From Eutreptiella sp. 'Long Island Sound 2002' (taxonomy: Eukaryota; Euglenozoa; Euglenophyceae; Eutreptiales; Eutreptiaceae): a stretch of DNA of 64,000 nt. Within the stretch, counting starts at the first letter, position 1. Every line of letters begins with the position of its first letter. The notes beneath the pieces were generated by a model. It did not search any database. It had not been told where the DNA came from and worked only from the letters and a program-made list of their open reading frames with translations. The translations under genes and the position numbers were made by a program. Shown here piece after piece: positions 32,531 to 45,250 of this stretch. The DNA lies in NCBI GenBank assembly GCA_964036045.1, contig OZ038382.1:89203795-89267794 (forward strand). The letters are read 5' to 3'.

Positions 32531-34977
32531 TAAAGAAGGTCCCTACCAGGACCGGCCCCTGCTGTACCCCTTCCACCATTCCCTGTCACTCCTATGGTCT
32601 TGCCTCCCACCGGGGTTCGCATGATCTTGCCCTATCCTGTGCAATTTCCCACAAAAAATAGTAAAATATGGCCCCTTCGGACAAATCCTGATCCCTTGCA
32701 ATAACCAACTCCCAAGTACGATAGTTCCAATCCAAATGGGCCACACTGAGGGCTTCCAAGGGTGTTTGAGGTCCCGCGTTGACACTCAACAACTCCTCTC
32801 AATACGCCGGTCGTCTCACGGTGCACACGGAGACATGCGCGCTGGGCATGTACATAGAATAGAACCGATAAGGAAGAAAAAAAGAAGCCCTGAAATTGGC
32901 ATATGAACACAAATCAAGCAAAATTGGGGAAAGATGGAAAAATACACAATCACAGCCATAGACCCCTCATTCCCTGGACTCAAGACCTTCCCTTGACTCG
33001 CCAAAATGATGCCCTGAACCAAGTCAAATAAGATGGCTAAATTCCATGTGTCAAAAATCACTACACAAACCCCAAAAATGTGTTCGCTCCCAAGCCTCTA
33101 AATCCTAGCCCAATGGAGAAGGTGGCGTGTCATGGCCTAGGGTGGCATTCGGGACCATGCCCTACCCTGGCAGAATTTTGATTGGACTTGGAGTCGATTG
33201 GGCTTGGAGGATTGCCCCATGAAGATGACCTCACAACATAGCAAAATTAGGCAAATCACACCATAATGCCCAAAGTTCAATTATATACCCAAAATGCATA
33301 CAGCAAATATGCAAATGCTCCATGCATGTGTCAACCCGGAGAGCAATGTACAAGGGTGATACAAACCAAAGATCAGTGCTCCAGAATACCCCAACATTGG
33401 CCCCGAAACCCCTCCAGATATGCAGATGCCATGCTTCACAAGTCAACTCATGAATTTGAGACCTAATTTTGTGAGGCCCCGTGTACCAGGCTAAAGTGAC
33501 CACGTGATCTGGCATATGGTGAGGTACAACACCAAAGCATCTGCCACTGTATGAACAAACTACCATAGTTCATGGATCTCTAGGCACTTTACTGTTAGCC
33601 GACCAGTTGAGCACAAAAAATACAAAAATGAGCATAAAATGAGGTCAAAAACATGCAAATATTGCCAAAATCAAAGTGATCACAATAGTATATAACTTCG
33701 CTCACCCATGGTATCAACATATGGTTCAGAACACAATTGCTTGGGACCATTTGCAAACAATCCCCCCACTTGGGTCCCCACATGGACACATAGGGACACC
33801 TTCGAACCTCCTCCCGACACGCACGATGAGAATGGGAAAATTGATGGTGGTGCTTGTGGGTCGCTTTGTAAGCCCTCCCACATGCACTATATGTGCGGTA
33901 GACTTAGTCTAGCGCTATGGAGCTCACCATTCGGACATAAGCGAAGCCCTTGCCACGTATGACTCCACATATCTTCCTACAAACGGAGATATATAACATG
34001 GGCGTGAGCGTAGCGAAGCACATACCATCAATATAACACATACCCTTAAAAAGTGGCTCCGACCATGATGTGCCATGCCCCTCCATGGACAGAACTTCAC
34101 GTTAAAAATACGTAGGAACCCAAAGAAACGTTCCTATCCAACACCAACACTCATGCGGTACACTCGAAAGTTGCATTCAACTGTTCGGTTGCATGGTCCA
34201 AGAGTTAGGAGCCATTTTCTACCCTCTTGACCATTATCCCTTGCTACACCGAGCATGTGTACTCATCAAATACATTTGACGCTCCTTGAATGAAGTTGAG
34301 ACCGGAACGATTCCAGCCCATATCTCAAAGTTGGGACTCCTCGCAATGAGCCGGAGATATGATTCTTCAAAGTGGCCTCAAGAATCAATTTTGTTTCGAC
34401 TATATCTCCAAGAAAAATGAAGGAGACAACAAAAGGAAGTTTGATTCGTGATCGGGGAATCACGTAGGACCATCGGAAGTTCATCATATCAAGTGCGGCG
34501 ACCTCGAAATCGGAAATCTGATTCTGAATGTCTGAAAAAATCGGATTAATTTTGCGAGTGTATAACATGAAACTTGCGGAAGCAACGAACCCTTTTCTGA
34601 TGAAATTTAACCCTTCATGGGGGTTTCTGCTAAAATATCTGGAGATAACAGTTGACCAATCGGTTAACGCTAAATTGCGAGCCAACTGACAGTCGCCGAT
34701 ACATTGACAATCAGAACAAAAGGCTGAAAAATTACGGAAACATTATGATAAAAAAACCCTGTTGATTCCTGATATTCTGATTGATAAATCTCAGCCGGCG
34801 GCGCCTCGGTTGTGAATGTGGCCGCTCATTGCTGGAATGGCCAAGCCTATCACACTATCACATCAGGTTAGGTCAGGTGGATGGTAGAGCATGATATCAG
34901 CCGATGGCGCCTTGCCGGCACATAGATACACCCCCCAAGTGATCCAGAGATGGCCATCGGGGTCCTAACCGGCTTCA
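32531..34977 (-). repeat. 5' LTR of chromovirus 1 (2447 bp)
   Basis: Begins TGAAGCCGGTTAGGAC on the - strand at 34977 and ends GGGACCTTCTTTA before the primer-binding site. It is collinear with the 3' LTR at 21696-24160. Its first 749 bp are also present in seven further copies in the array to the right. A TATA-like motif lies on the opposite strand in most copies (ATATATAAATC type, for example 23963-23972 in the 3' LTR); whether it drives transcription is unknown. Confidence 0.85.
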
Positions 34978-37900
34978 GTACGGCCCCCCTGCCCTGCCCG
35001 CTGGCCTTGGAGCTTGCGACTAAAAATCGCAACAAGATGGTACCCTCCATCTTCCTGTTCCTGCTCCAAGGCACCCCCTATAGTACAATCTGACGCATCA
35101 CAGCGTATCCTCCAGGGCCTCCCAGGTTTGGGCAGATACAAACCTGTAGCAGCATCTAATGCGCTTTTTAAACCCTCAAAATGTTTCTCCATCTCATCAC
35201 TCCAATGGATGTGCGCTTCTATGGCACTCATTTTGATGCGTTTGCGTTTCTTAGGGACATTTGTCCCAGTCTTTTCATCTGTTGCTTCAGGGGGGGCGTA
35301 CTGATACTTGCCCCTAAGGGCGTCCATGAGGCAAATGACCATTATCCCTTGCTACACCGAGCATGTGGACACATCAAATACATCTGACGCTTTTCGAATT
35401 AAGTTGAGACCAAGGCAATTCCAGCCCATATCTCAAAATTCAAACTCCTTGCAATGAGCCGGAGGAATGAGTCTTCAAAGTGGCCTCACGAATCAATTTT
35501 GTTTCGACTATGTCTCCAAGAAAAATGAAGGAGACAACAAAAGGAAGGTTGATTTGTGATCGGCGAATCATGTAGGACCACTGGAAGATCATCATATCAA
35601 GTGCGGCGACCTTGAAATCGAAAATCCGATTCTGAATGTCTGAAAAAATCGGATTAATTTTGCGAGTTTAGAGCATGAAACTTGCAGAAGCAACGAACCC
35701 TTTTCTGATGAAATTTAACCCTTCATCGGGCTTTCTGCTAAAATATCTGGAAATAACAGTTAACCAATCGGTTACCGCAAAATCGCGAGCCAACTGACAG
35801 TCGCCGATACATTGACAATCAGGACAAAAGGCTGAGAAATTACGGAAACATTATGATAAAAAAACCCTGTTGATTCCTGATATTCTGATGTATAAATCTC
35901 AGCCGGCGGCGCCTCGGTTGTGAATGTGGCCGCTCATAGCTGGAATGACCAAGCCTATCACACTATCACATCAGGTTAGGTCAGGTGGATGATAGAGCAT
36001 GATATCAGCCGATGGCAGCTTGCCGGCACATAGATACACCCCCCAAGTAATCCAAAGATGGCCATCGGGGTCCTAACGGGCTTCAGTACGCCCCCCCCGC
36101 CCTGCCCGCTGGCCTTGGAGCTTGCGACTAAAAAACGCAACAAGATGGTACCCTCCATCTTCCTGTTCCTGCTCCAAGGCACCCCCTATAGTACAATCTG
36201 AAGCATCACAGCGTATCCGCCAGGGCCTCCCAGGTTCGGGCAGATACAAACCTGTAACAGCATCTAATGCGCTTTTTAAACCCTCAAAATGTTTCTCCAT
36301 CTCATCACTCCAATGGATGTGCGCTTCTATGGCACTCATTTTGATGCGTTTGCGTTTCTTAGGGACATTTGTCTCAGTCTTTTCATCTGTTGCTTCAGGG
36401 GGGGCGTACTGATACTTGCCCCTAAGGGCGTCCATGAGGCAAATGACCATTATCCCTTGCTACACCGGGCATGTGTACACATCAAATACACTTGACGCTT
36501 TTCGAATTAAGTTGAGACCAAGGCAATTCCAGCCCATATCTCAAGATTGGGACTCCTCGCAATGAGCCGGAGGAATGAGTCTTCAAAGTGGCCTCACGAA
36601 TCAATTTTGTTTCGACTATATCTCCAAGAAAAATGAAGGAGACAACAAGAGGAAGGTTGATTGGTGATCCGGGAATCACGTAGGACCACTGGAAGTTCAT
36701 CATATCAAGTGCAGCGACCTCGAAATCGAAAATCTGATTCTGAATGTCTGAAAAAATCTGATTAATTTTGCGAGTGTATAACATGAAACTTGCGGAAGCA
36801 ACGAACCCTTTTCTGATGAAATTGAACCCTTCATCGGGGTTTCTGCTAAAATGTCTGGAGATAACAGTTAACCAATCGGTTACCGCAAAATTGCGAGCCA
36901 ACTGACAGTCGCCGATACATTGACAATCAGAACAAAAGGCTGAAAAATTACGGAAACATTATGATAAAAAAACCCTGTTGATTCCTGATATTCTGATATA
37001 TAAATCTCAGCCGGCGGCGCCTCGGTTGTGAATGTGGCCGCTCATTGCTGGAATGGCAAAGCCTATCACACTATCACATCAGGTTAGGTCAGGTGGATGA
37101 TAGAGCATGAAATCAGCCGATGGCGGCTTGCCGGCACATAGATACACCCCCCAAGTGATCAAGAGATGGCCATCGGGGTCCTCACCGGCTTCAGTACGGC
37201 CCCCCTGCCCTGCCCGCTGGCCTTGGAGCTTGCGACTAAAAAACGCAACAAGATGGTACCCTCCATCTTCCTGTTCCTGCTCCAAGGCACCCCCTATAGT
37301 ACAATCTGACGCATCACAGCGTATCCTCCAAGGCCTCCCAGATTTGGGCAGATATAAACCTGTAGCAGCATCTAATGCGCTTTTTAAACCCTCAAAATGT
37401 TTCTCCATCTCATCACTCCAATGGATGTGCGCTTCTATGGCACTCATTTTGATGCGTTTGCGTTTCTTAGGGACACTTGTCCCAGTCTTTTCATCTGTTG
37501 CTTCAGGGGGGGCGTACTGATACTTGCCCCTAAGGGCGTCCATGAGGCAAATGACCATTATCCCTTTCTACACCGGGCATGTATACACATCAAACACATT
37601 TGACGCTTCCCGAATTAAGTTGAGACCAAGGCAATTCCAGCCCATATCTCAAAATTCAAACTCCTTGCAATGAGCCGGAGGAATGAGTCTTCAAAGTGGC
37701 CTCACGAATCAATTTTGTTTCGAATATATCTCCAAGAAAAATGAAGGAGACAACAAAAAGAAGGTTGATTTGTGATCGGCGAATCATGTAGGACCACTGG
37801 AAGTTCATCATATCAAGTGCGGCGACCTTGAAATCGAAAATCCGATTCTGAATGTCTGAAAAAATCGGATTAATTTTGCGAGTTTATAGCATGAAACTTG

Positions 37901-40900
37901 CAGAAGCAACGAACCCTTTTCTGATGAAATTTAACCCTTCATCGGGGTTTCTGCTAAAATATCTCGAAATAACAGTTAACCAATCGGTTGCCGCAAAATC
38001 GCGAGCCAACTGACAGTCGCCGATACATTGACAATCAGAACAAAAGGCTGAAAAATTACGGAAACATTATGATAAAAAAGCCCTGTTGATTCCTGATATT
38101 CTGATGTATAAATCTCAGCCGGCGGCGCCTCGGTTGTGAATGTGGCCGCTAATAGCTGGAATGGCCAAGCCTATAACACTATCACATCAGGTTAGGTCAG
38201 GTGGATGGTAGAGCATGATATCAGCCGATGGCGCCTTGCCGGCACATAGATACACCCCCCAAGTGATCCAAAGATGGCCATCGGGGTCCTAACCGGCTTC
38301 AGTACGGCCCCCCTGCCCTGCCCGCTGGCCTTGGAGCTTGCGACTAAAAATCGCAACAAGATGGTACCCTCCATCTTCCTGTTCCTGCTCCAAGGCACCC
38401 CCTATAGTACAATCTGAAGCATCACAGCGTATCCGCCAGGGCCTCCCAGGTTTGGGCAGATACAAACCTGTAGCAGCATCTAATGCGCTTTTTAAACCCT
38501 CAAAATGTTTCTCCATCTCATCACTCCAATGGATGTGCGCTTCTATGGCACTCATTTTGATGCGTTTGCGTTTCTTAGGGACATTTGTCCCAGTCTTTTC
38601 ATCTGTTGCTTCAGGGGGGGCGTACTGATACTTGCCCCTAAGGGCGTCCATGAGGCAAATGACCATTATCCCTTGCTAGAACGGGCATGTGTACACATCA
38701 AATACATTTGACGCTTTTCGAATTAAGTTGAGACCAAGGCAATTCCAGCCCATATCTCAAAATTCAAACTCCTCGCAATGAGCCGGAGGAATGAGTCTTC
38801 AAAGTGGCCTCACGAATCAATTTTGTTTCGACTATATCTCCAAGTGAATTGAAGGAGACAACAAAAAGAAGGTTGATTTGTGATCGGCGAATCATGTAGG
38901 ACCACTGGAAGTTCATCATATCAAGTGCGGCGACCTTGAAATCGAAAATCCGATTCTGAATGTCTGAAAAATCGGATTAATTTTGCGAGTTTATGGCATG
39001 AAACTTGCGGAAGCAACGAACCCTTTTCTGATGAAATTTAACCCTTCATCGGGGTTTCTGCTAAAATATCTCGAAATAACAGTTAACCAATCGGTTGCCG
39101 CAAAATCGCGAGCCAACTGACAGTCGCCGATACATTGACAATCAGAACAAAAGGCTGAAAAATTACGGAAACATTATGATAAAAAAACCCTGTTGATTCC
39201 TGATATTCTGATGTATAAATCTCAGCCGGCGGCGCCTCGGTTGTGAATGTGGCCGCTCATAGCTGGAATGACCAAGCCTATCACACTATCACATCAGGTT
39301 AGGTCAGGTGGATGATAGAGCATGATATCAGCCGATGGCGGCTTGCCGGCACATAGATACACCCCCCAAGTGATCCAAAGATGGCCATCGGGGTCCTAAT
39401 CGGCTTCAGTACGGCCCCCCTGCCCTGCCCGCTGGCCTTGGAGCTTGCGACTAAAAATCGCAACAAGATGGTACCCTCCATCTTCCTGTTCCTGCTCCAA
39501 GGCACCCCCTATAGTACAATCTGAAGCATCACAGCGTATCCGCCAGGGCCTCCCAGGTTTGGGCAGATACAAACCTGTAGCAGCATCTAATGCGCTTTTG
39601 AAACCCTCAAAATGTTTCTCCATCTCATCACTCCAATGGATGTGCGCTTCTATAGCACTCATTTTGATGCGTTTGCGTTTCTTAGGGACATTTGTCCCAG
39701 TCTTTTCATCTGTTGCTTCAGGGGGGGCGTACTGATACTTGCCCCTAAGGGCGTCCATGAGGCAAATGACCATTATCCCTTGCTACACCCTGCATGTGTA
39801 CACATCAAATACATTTGACGCTTTCCAAATTAAGTTGAGACCAAGGCAATTCCAGCCCATATCTCAAAATTCAAACTCCTCGCAATGAGCCGGAGGAATG
39901 AGTCTTCAAAGTGGCCTCACGAATCAATTTTGTTTCGACTATATCTCCAAGAAAAATGAAGGAGACAACAAAAGGAAGGTTGATTTGTGATCGGCGAATC
40001 ATGTAGGACCACTGGAAGTTCATCATGTCAAGTGCGGCGACCTCGAAATCGAAAATCCGATTCTGAATGTCTGAAAAAATCAGATTAAATTTGCGAGTGT
40101 ATAGCATGAAACTTGCGGAAGCAACGAACCCTTTTCTGATGAAATTTGACCCTTCATCGGGGTTTCTGCTAAAATATCTGGAAATAACAGTTAACCAATC
40201 GGTTACCGCAAAATCGCGAGTTAACTGACAGTCGCCGATACATTGACAATCAGAACAAAAGGCTGAAAAATTACGGAAACATTATGATAAAAAAACCCTG
40301 TTGATTTCTGATATTCTGATTTATAAATCTCAGCCGGCGGCGCCTCGGTTGTGAATGTGGCCGCTCATAGCTGGAATGGCCAAGCCTATAACACTATCAC
40401 ATCAGGTTAGGTCAGGTGGATGGGAGAGCATGATATCAGACGATGGCGGCTTGCCGGCACATAGATACACCCCCCAAGTGATCGAGAGATGGCCATCGGG
40501 GTCCGAACCGGCTTCAGTACGGCCCCCCTGCCCTGCCCGCTGGCTTTGGAGCTTGCCACTAAAAAGCGCAACAAGATGGTACCCTCCATCTTCCTGTTCC
40601 TGCTCCAAGGCACCCCCTATTGTACAATCTGACGCATCACAGCGTATCCGCCAGGGCCCCCCAGGTTTGGGCAGATACAAACCTGTAGCAGCATCTAATG
40701 CGCTTTTTAAACCCTCAAAATGTTTCTCCATCTCATCACTCCAATGGATGTGCGCTTCCATGGCACTCATTTTGATGCGTTTGCGTTTCTTAGGGACATT
40801 TGTCCCAGTCTTTTCATCTGTTGCTTCAGGGGGGGCGTACTGATACTTGCCCCTAAGGGCGTCCATGAGGCAAATGACCATTATCCTTTGCTACACCAGG

Positions 40901-41991
40901 CATGTGTACACATCAAATACATTTGACGCTCTTCGAATTCAGTTGAGACCAAGGCAATTCCAGCCCATATCTCAAAATTGAAACTCCTCGCAATGAGCAG
41001 GAGATATGATTCTTCAAAGTGGCCTCACGAATCAATTTTGTTTCGACTATATATCCAAGAAAAACGAGGGAGTCAACAAAAGGAAGGTTGATTCGTGATC
41101 GGGGAATCATGTAGGACCACTGGAAGTTCATCATATCAAGTGCGGCGACCTCGAAATCGAAAATCGGATTCTGAATGTCTGAAAAAATCAGATTAATTTT
41201 GCGAGTGTATAACATGAAACTTGCGGAAGCAACGAACCCTTTTCTGATAAAATTTGACCCCTCATCGGGGTTTCTGCTAAAATATCTGGAACTAACAGTT
41301 AACCAATCGGTTACCGCAAAATCACGAGCCAACTGACAGTCGCCGATACATTGACAATCAGAACAAAAGGCTGGAAAAATTACGGAAACATTATGATAAA
41401 ATAACCCTGTTGATTCCTGATATTCTGATATATAAATCTCAGCCGGCGGCGCCTCGGTTGTGAATGTGGCCGTTCATAGCTGGAATGGCCAAGCCTATCA
41501 CACTATCACATCAGGTTGGGTCAGGTGGATGAGAGAGCATGATATCAGCCGATGGCGGCTTGCCGGCACATAGATACACCCCCCAAATGATCCAAAGATG
41601 GCCATCGTGGTCTGAACTGGCTTCAGTACGGCCCCCCCTGCCCTGCCCGCTGGCCTTGGAGCTTGCGACTAAAAAACGCAACAAGATGGTACCCTCCATC
41701 TTCCTGTTCCTGCTCCAAGGCACCCCCTATAGTACAATCTGACGCATCACAGCGTATCCGCCAGGGACTCCCAGGTTGGGGCAGATACAAAACTGTAGCA
41801 GCATCTAATGCGCTTTTGGAACCCTCAAAATGTTTCTCCATCTCATCACTCCAATGGATGTGCGCTTCTATGGCACTCATTTTGAAGCGTTTCCGTTTCT
41901 TAGGGACATTTGTCCCAGTCTTTTCATCTGTTGCTTCAGGGGGGGCGTACTGATACTTGCCCCTAAGGGCGTCCATGAGGCAAATGACCAT
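34965..41991 (-). pseudogene. Seven repeated RT-RNase H fragments within the array
   Basis: Each unit keeps an open frame of 122-159 codons on the - strand: 35342-34965, 36450-36073, 37558-37079, 38666-38289, 39773-39396, 40881-40402 and 41991-41623. It starts with a junction-derived MVIC, continues with LMDALRGKYQYAPP, a basic VPKKRKRIKM stretch, and ends in the RNase H start RCDASDCTIGGALEQEQEDG and FSRKLQGQRAGQ before entering LTR sequence. The first RNase H Asp is present; the rest of the domain is absent. No function is expected, yet no unit has acquired a stop or frameshift in this part. Confidence 0.8.
34978..34981. other. Target-site duplication GTAC, right copy
   Basis: Directly flanks the TG end of the 5' LTR; the partner is at 21676-21679. 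The same GTAC precedes the LTR start in all eight array units, confirming that the units copy the insertion junction. Confidence 0.65.
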
Positions 41992-42733
41992 TATCCCTTG
42001 CTACACCCGGCATGTGTACACATCAAATACATTTGACGCTTTTCGAATTAAGTTGAGACCAAGGCAATTCCAGCCCATATCTCAAAATTGGAACTCCTCG
42101 CAATGAGCCGGAGATATGATTCTTCAAAGTGGCCTCACGAAGCAATTTTGTTTCGACCATATCTCCAAGAAAAATGAAGGAGACAACAAAAGGAAGGTTG
42201 ATTCGTGATCAGGGAATCATGTAGGACCACTGGAAGTTCATCATATCAAGTGCGACGACCTCGAAGTCGAAAATCCGATTCTGAATGTCCGAAAAAATCG
42301 GATTAATTTTGCGGGTGTATAACATGAAACTTGCGGAAGCAACAAACCCTTTTCTGATGAAATTTAACCCTTCATCGGGGTTTCTGCTAAAATATCTCGA
42401 AATAACAGTTAACCAATCAGTTACCGCAAAATTGCGAGCCAACTGACAGTCGCCGATACATTGACAATCAGAACAAAAGGCTGAAAAATTACGGAAACAT
42501 TATGATAAAAAAACCCTGTTGATTCCTGATATTCTGATATATAAATCTCAGCCGGCGGCGCCTCGGTTGTGAATGTGGCCGCTCATAGCTGGAATGGCCA
42601 AGCCTATCACACTATCACATCAGGTCAGGTCAGGTGGATGGGAGAGCATGATATCAGCCGATGGCGGCTTGTCGGCACATAGATACACCCCCCAAGTGAT
42701 CCAAAGATGGCCATCGGGGTCCGAACCGGCTTC

Positions 42734-44093
42734 AGTACGGCCCCCCTGCCCTGCCTGCTGGCCTTGGAGCTTGCGACTAAAAAACGCAACAAGATGGTAC
42801 CCTCCATCTTCCTGTTCCTGCTCCAAGGAACCCCCTATAGTACAATCTGACGCATCACAGCGTATCCTCCAGGGCCTCCCAGGTTTGGGCAGATACAAAC
42901 ATGTAGCAGCATCTAATGCGCTTTTTAAACCCTCAAAATGTTTCTCCCCCCCATCACTCCACTTGATGTGCGCTTCTATGGCAGTCATTTTGATGCGTTT
43001 GCGTTTCTTAGGGACATTTGTCCCAGTCTTTTCATCTGTTGCTTCAGGGGGGGCGTACTGATACTTGCCCCTAAGAGCGTCCATGAGGGGGGCGGCCATT
43101 TCTGCAAATTTTGGGCTGTACACTTGGCACCATCCCACCAGCCCCAAAAGTCCCTTGAGCTGTTTGGCAGTGGTGATGGTGTCGCCCTGCCACTGCCGCA
43201 CTGCTTCAGTCTTGGCCGGGCTGGGAAATCTCTGGCCGTTCTGTAAAATGTGCCCAAGGTACTGCACCCGTTCTTCAAATAAATGACATTTCTCGGGTTT
43301 CACAGTAAGTTGGGCTTCGGGCAACGCATCAAATAAGGCACAAAGCTTTTCTGCATGCTCGTGGAAGTATTTTTGCGGCATTTCTGGTTCCCGTTTTTGG
43401 GCTATTGTAGTTTTTCTGGCGGTCCAAAATTTCTTTGCCATTAGTGGACATAATGTCATCTATGTATGGCTTGGACGATGGGCAGCTGCGTGTGACATGC
43501 TGCACCATCTCCTGAAAAGCAACTGGGCCCTCTCTAACCCCCATGGGCAAGACATTCCATTCAAACACACCAAAAGAACTGCAAAACGCCGTGAGGTGTT
43601 TGCTGTCTTCCTCAGGGGGCATTTAATGGAAGCTGTCTTCCAAATCAATGAGCGCATATACAAAGTTTCCCTGCTCATTGGCCAGCTGGTCCTCAATGAC
43701 GGCGAGGGGGAAGTTTTTGCCCTCCAGGCAGGAATTGAGATGGCGATAGTCAATGACTAAAAGGCATTTCCCACCCGGTTTTGGAACCCAAGATGCCCTA
43801 GCAACCCACTGTGGGTCGCCCTCACACTTCCGAAGCATCTCGTTTTTCTTAAAACCCATGACTTTATCATAGAGGGCACTTTCGTTTACTGCTGTAGTGG
43901 GCTTATCAGCTGGGGGTCCTGCATGCTTTTGTTTCAACTGCAACCTGACCTTAGCATGCGGACCCCGTTTGGCCTGTGCTTCGTCGGTGACCTCATGTGT
44001 CGGTATAGAACGAAAAGCTCTGTCAATGTATTTCTCCATGATAGCCTCCTTGAGGCTTTCAGCACCTGACCAAACTTCATCTGCCTGTACCAC
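42734..44093 (-). pseudogene. Reverse transcriptase and RNase H start of the dUTPase-type gypsy element
   Basis: Read from 44093: a Lys-rich lead, then RT with WVPKPGGKCLLVIDYRHLN, ALIDLEDSFH, a TAA stop (43625-43623) where CAA (Gln) is expected, then VLPMGVREGPVAFQEM and the catalytic Y-I-D-D (about 43466-43452). A frame change follows within about 50 bp. RT continues in the frame from 43459 (YFHEHAEKLCALFDAL, YLGHILQNGQRF, LLGLVGWCQVYSPKF), the connector and the start of RNase H (RCDASDCTIGG). It is cut at 42734 by the LTR of chromovirus 1. The divergent spacing and the VPKKRKRIKM insert set it apart from the chromovirus RTs. Confidence 0.85.
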
Positions 44094-44525
44094 TTACCTT
44101 ATATGCCGTTCTGGCGTCGCAGTCCAATCCGCCTGCACATGTATGCGGCCTGGTTGAAGTGCCCGCTGTCCGAATCGAGAACGGACAGAATTACACTGTT
44201 CATGTGGAAGGAAGTCCATGCCCTTTTCTGCTAGAGGAAGAGAGGGAGAACTGTCAGAAAATTCAAGCAACGAATTCCCGCACATACCAAGCTCAGAGTC
44301 AGATCGAGGCATTGCTTGACGCTTCTCCCGTTTTGCTTGCTCCCGGTGTAGTCTGCGCTTCATCCAGCGACACATCCTGTGACGATCAGGAGAGTCATTG
44401 TCAGATTCAGTTCCAGCATCAGAATCAGGCCGCAGGAGCTCAGATGGGCTGGGGTTTGGAGCGGGCAGGTCGATAGTGCTTCTGTGAGGGGAGGGGGGGG
44501 GGCTAAAGTGCTCGGGGAGTCCCAA
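44094..44525 (-). pseudogene. Linker ahead of RT in the dUTPase-type element
   Basis: A 143-codon frame that is Pro/Ser/Asp-rich with a basic patch (MKRRLHREQAKREKRQ) and no catalytic motif. It ends in TAA just before the RT frame at 44093. Interpreted as a disordered linker of the polyprotein. Confidence 0.4.
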
Positions 44526-44577
44526 TCTTCAGAACTCCAGCCAGTTTTGTAAGCTGGCACTGTATGGCGATCAGAAA

Positions 44578-45229
44578 CTAAGTCCTAAAGATCACCCCAT
44601 CCTTCCCCTTCCGCATCGGTACAAAAAGCATCAAACCACACAATTCTGTAATCACACTTTGTTGTGTGTACCATGCCCTGTGCGTCCTCAAACAGCGGAG
44701 AACCAATGGGGATGTCCATCCAGTCCAGCACAACTTCCCCAAAGTCCCACTGCCACGCTGCATCCCTGCGCACAGGCTGAATGACCACACCCCGCGCCCC
44801 ATCAAATCTGAATTTAGGGAAGCATTGTTCCCACAGCTCACTGGGGGGGTGTAACCATAAATGAGCCTCGTTTCAGGGCTGGACCAAGGCATCATTCTGA
44901 CGATCCCAAAAGCGATCAAACTGTTTTAAAGATTTGCTTGCAAATGCATGTGTCAGCGATGGACACTGACCAAACACTGTAGCGGTCTGGATCCACTGCA
45001 TAATGCGATCTACTGCACACTGTCTCACTGCTACTTCTCCCTTCATTCTCTTACTCAGAAATTTTTCCTCCCGTGCCTGCGTTTTCTGATGCTGAGCTGC
45101 ACTACGCCACACTGGCCTCAATGCTGCTGTGTCAGTTGGTATATTACTTCTCCTACTCCTTCTGACTGAACTCAGATCAGGGTCAGCTCCACCATGTGCG
45201 GTCTCACCCGAGTCCGCCCATAGATCCAA
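44578..45229 (-). pseudogene. Protease-RT spacer domain of the dUTPase-type element
   Basis: The frame from 45229 ends at a TGA (44873-44875) that replaces the Trp of QPWNEAHLW; the same frame then continues HLWLHPPSELWEQCF and GARGVVIQPVRRD to about 44585. The combined segment (LTHAFASKS ... FDRFWDRQNDAL ... LWLHPP ... DGARGVVIQ) matches the spacer domain in the two chromoviruses in spacing and key residues. The pattern resembles a segment of DIRS/Ngaro-type pol proteins known for DLFA...AFPP...RVLxKI. Its function is not established. Confidence 0.65.
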
Positions 45230-45250
45230 CTGCTGTAAATAACAGCATTC

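Larger units (their letters stand above)
21680..34981 (-). mobile_element. Nested chromovirus 1 (LTR retrotransposon), about 13.3 kb
   Basis: In - strand order: 5' LTR 34977-32531, primer-binding site 32530-32513, leader, gag (31893-29713), protease and spacer domain (29313-27932), RT/RNase H (27888-26338), integrase (26310-24887), a degraded chromodomain (24780-24552), polypurine tract (24172-24161) and 3' LTR (24160-21696). Both LTRs begin TGAAGCCGG. The protein order and chromodomain place it among the chromoviruses of Ty3/gypsy. It inserted into the RNase H gene of the surrounding gypsy element. The copy carries several stops and frame changes and a protease active-site change, so it is not autonomous. 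Confidence 0.85.
34229..43088 (-). repeat. Eight-unit tandem array (1108-bp unit) of RNase H / LTR junction
   Basis: On the - strand each unit is 355 bp of host RT-RNase H sequence followed by 749 bp of the chromovirus LTR start, plus a few filler bases. The LTR TG lies at 34977, 36085, 37193, 38301, 39408, 40516, 41625 and 42734, giving a period of 1107-1109 bp. Unit-to-unit joins read catgagg-caaa-tgaccattatccc on the + strand. The right end runs into intact RT sequence and the left end runs into the rest of the 5' LTR. The array therefore arose by tandem amplification of a segment spanning the insertion junction, after the chromovirus inserted. Units differ by scattered point changes. Confidence 0.92.

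Noticed and set aside
34229-43088. CRISPR-like array
   Set aside because: Units are 1.1 kb, have no short repeat-spacer structure and consist of retroelement sequence.
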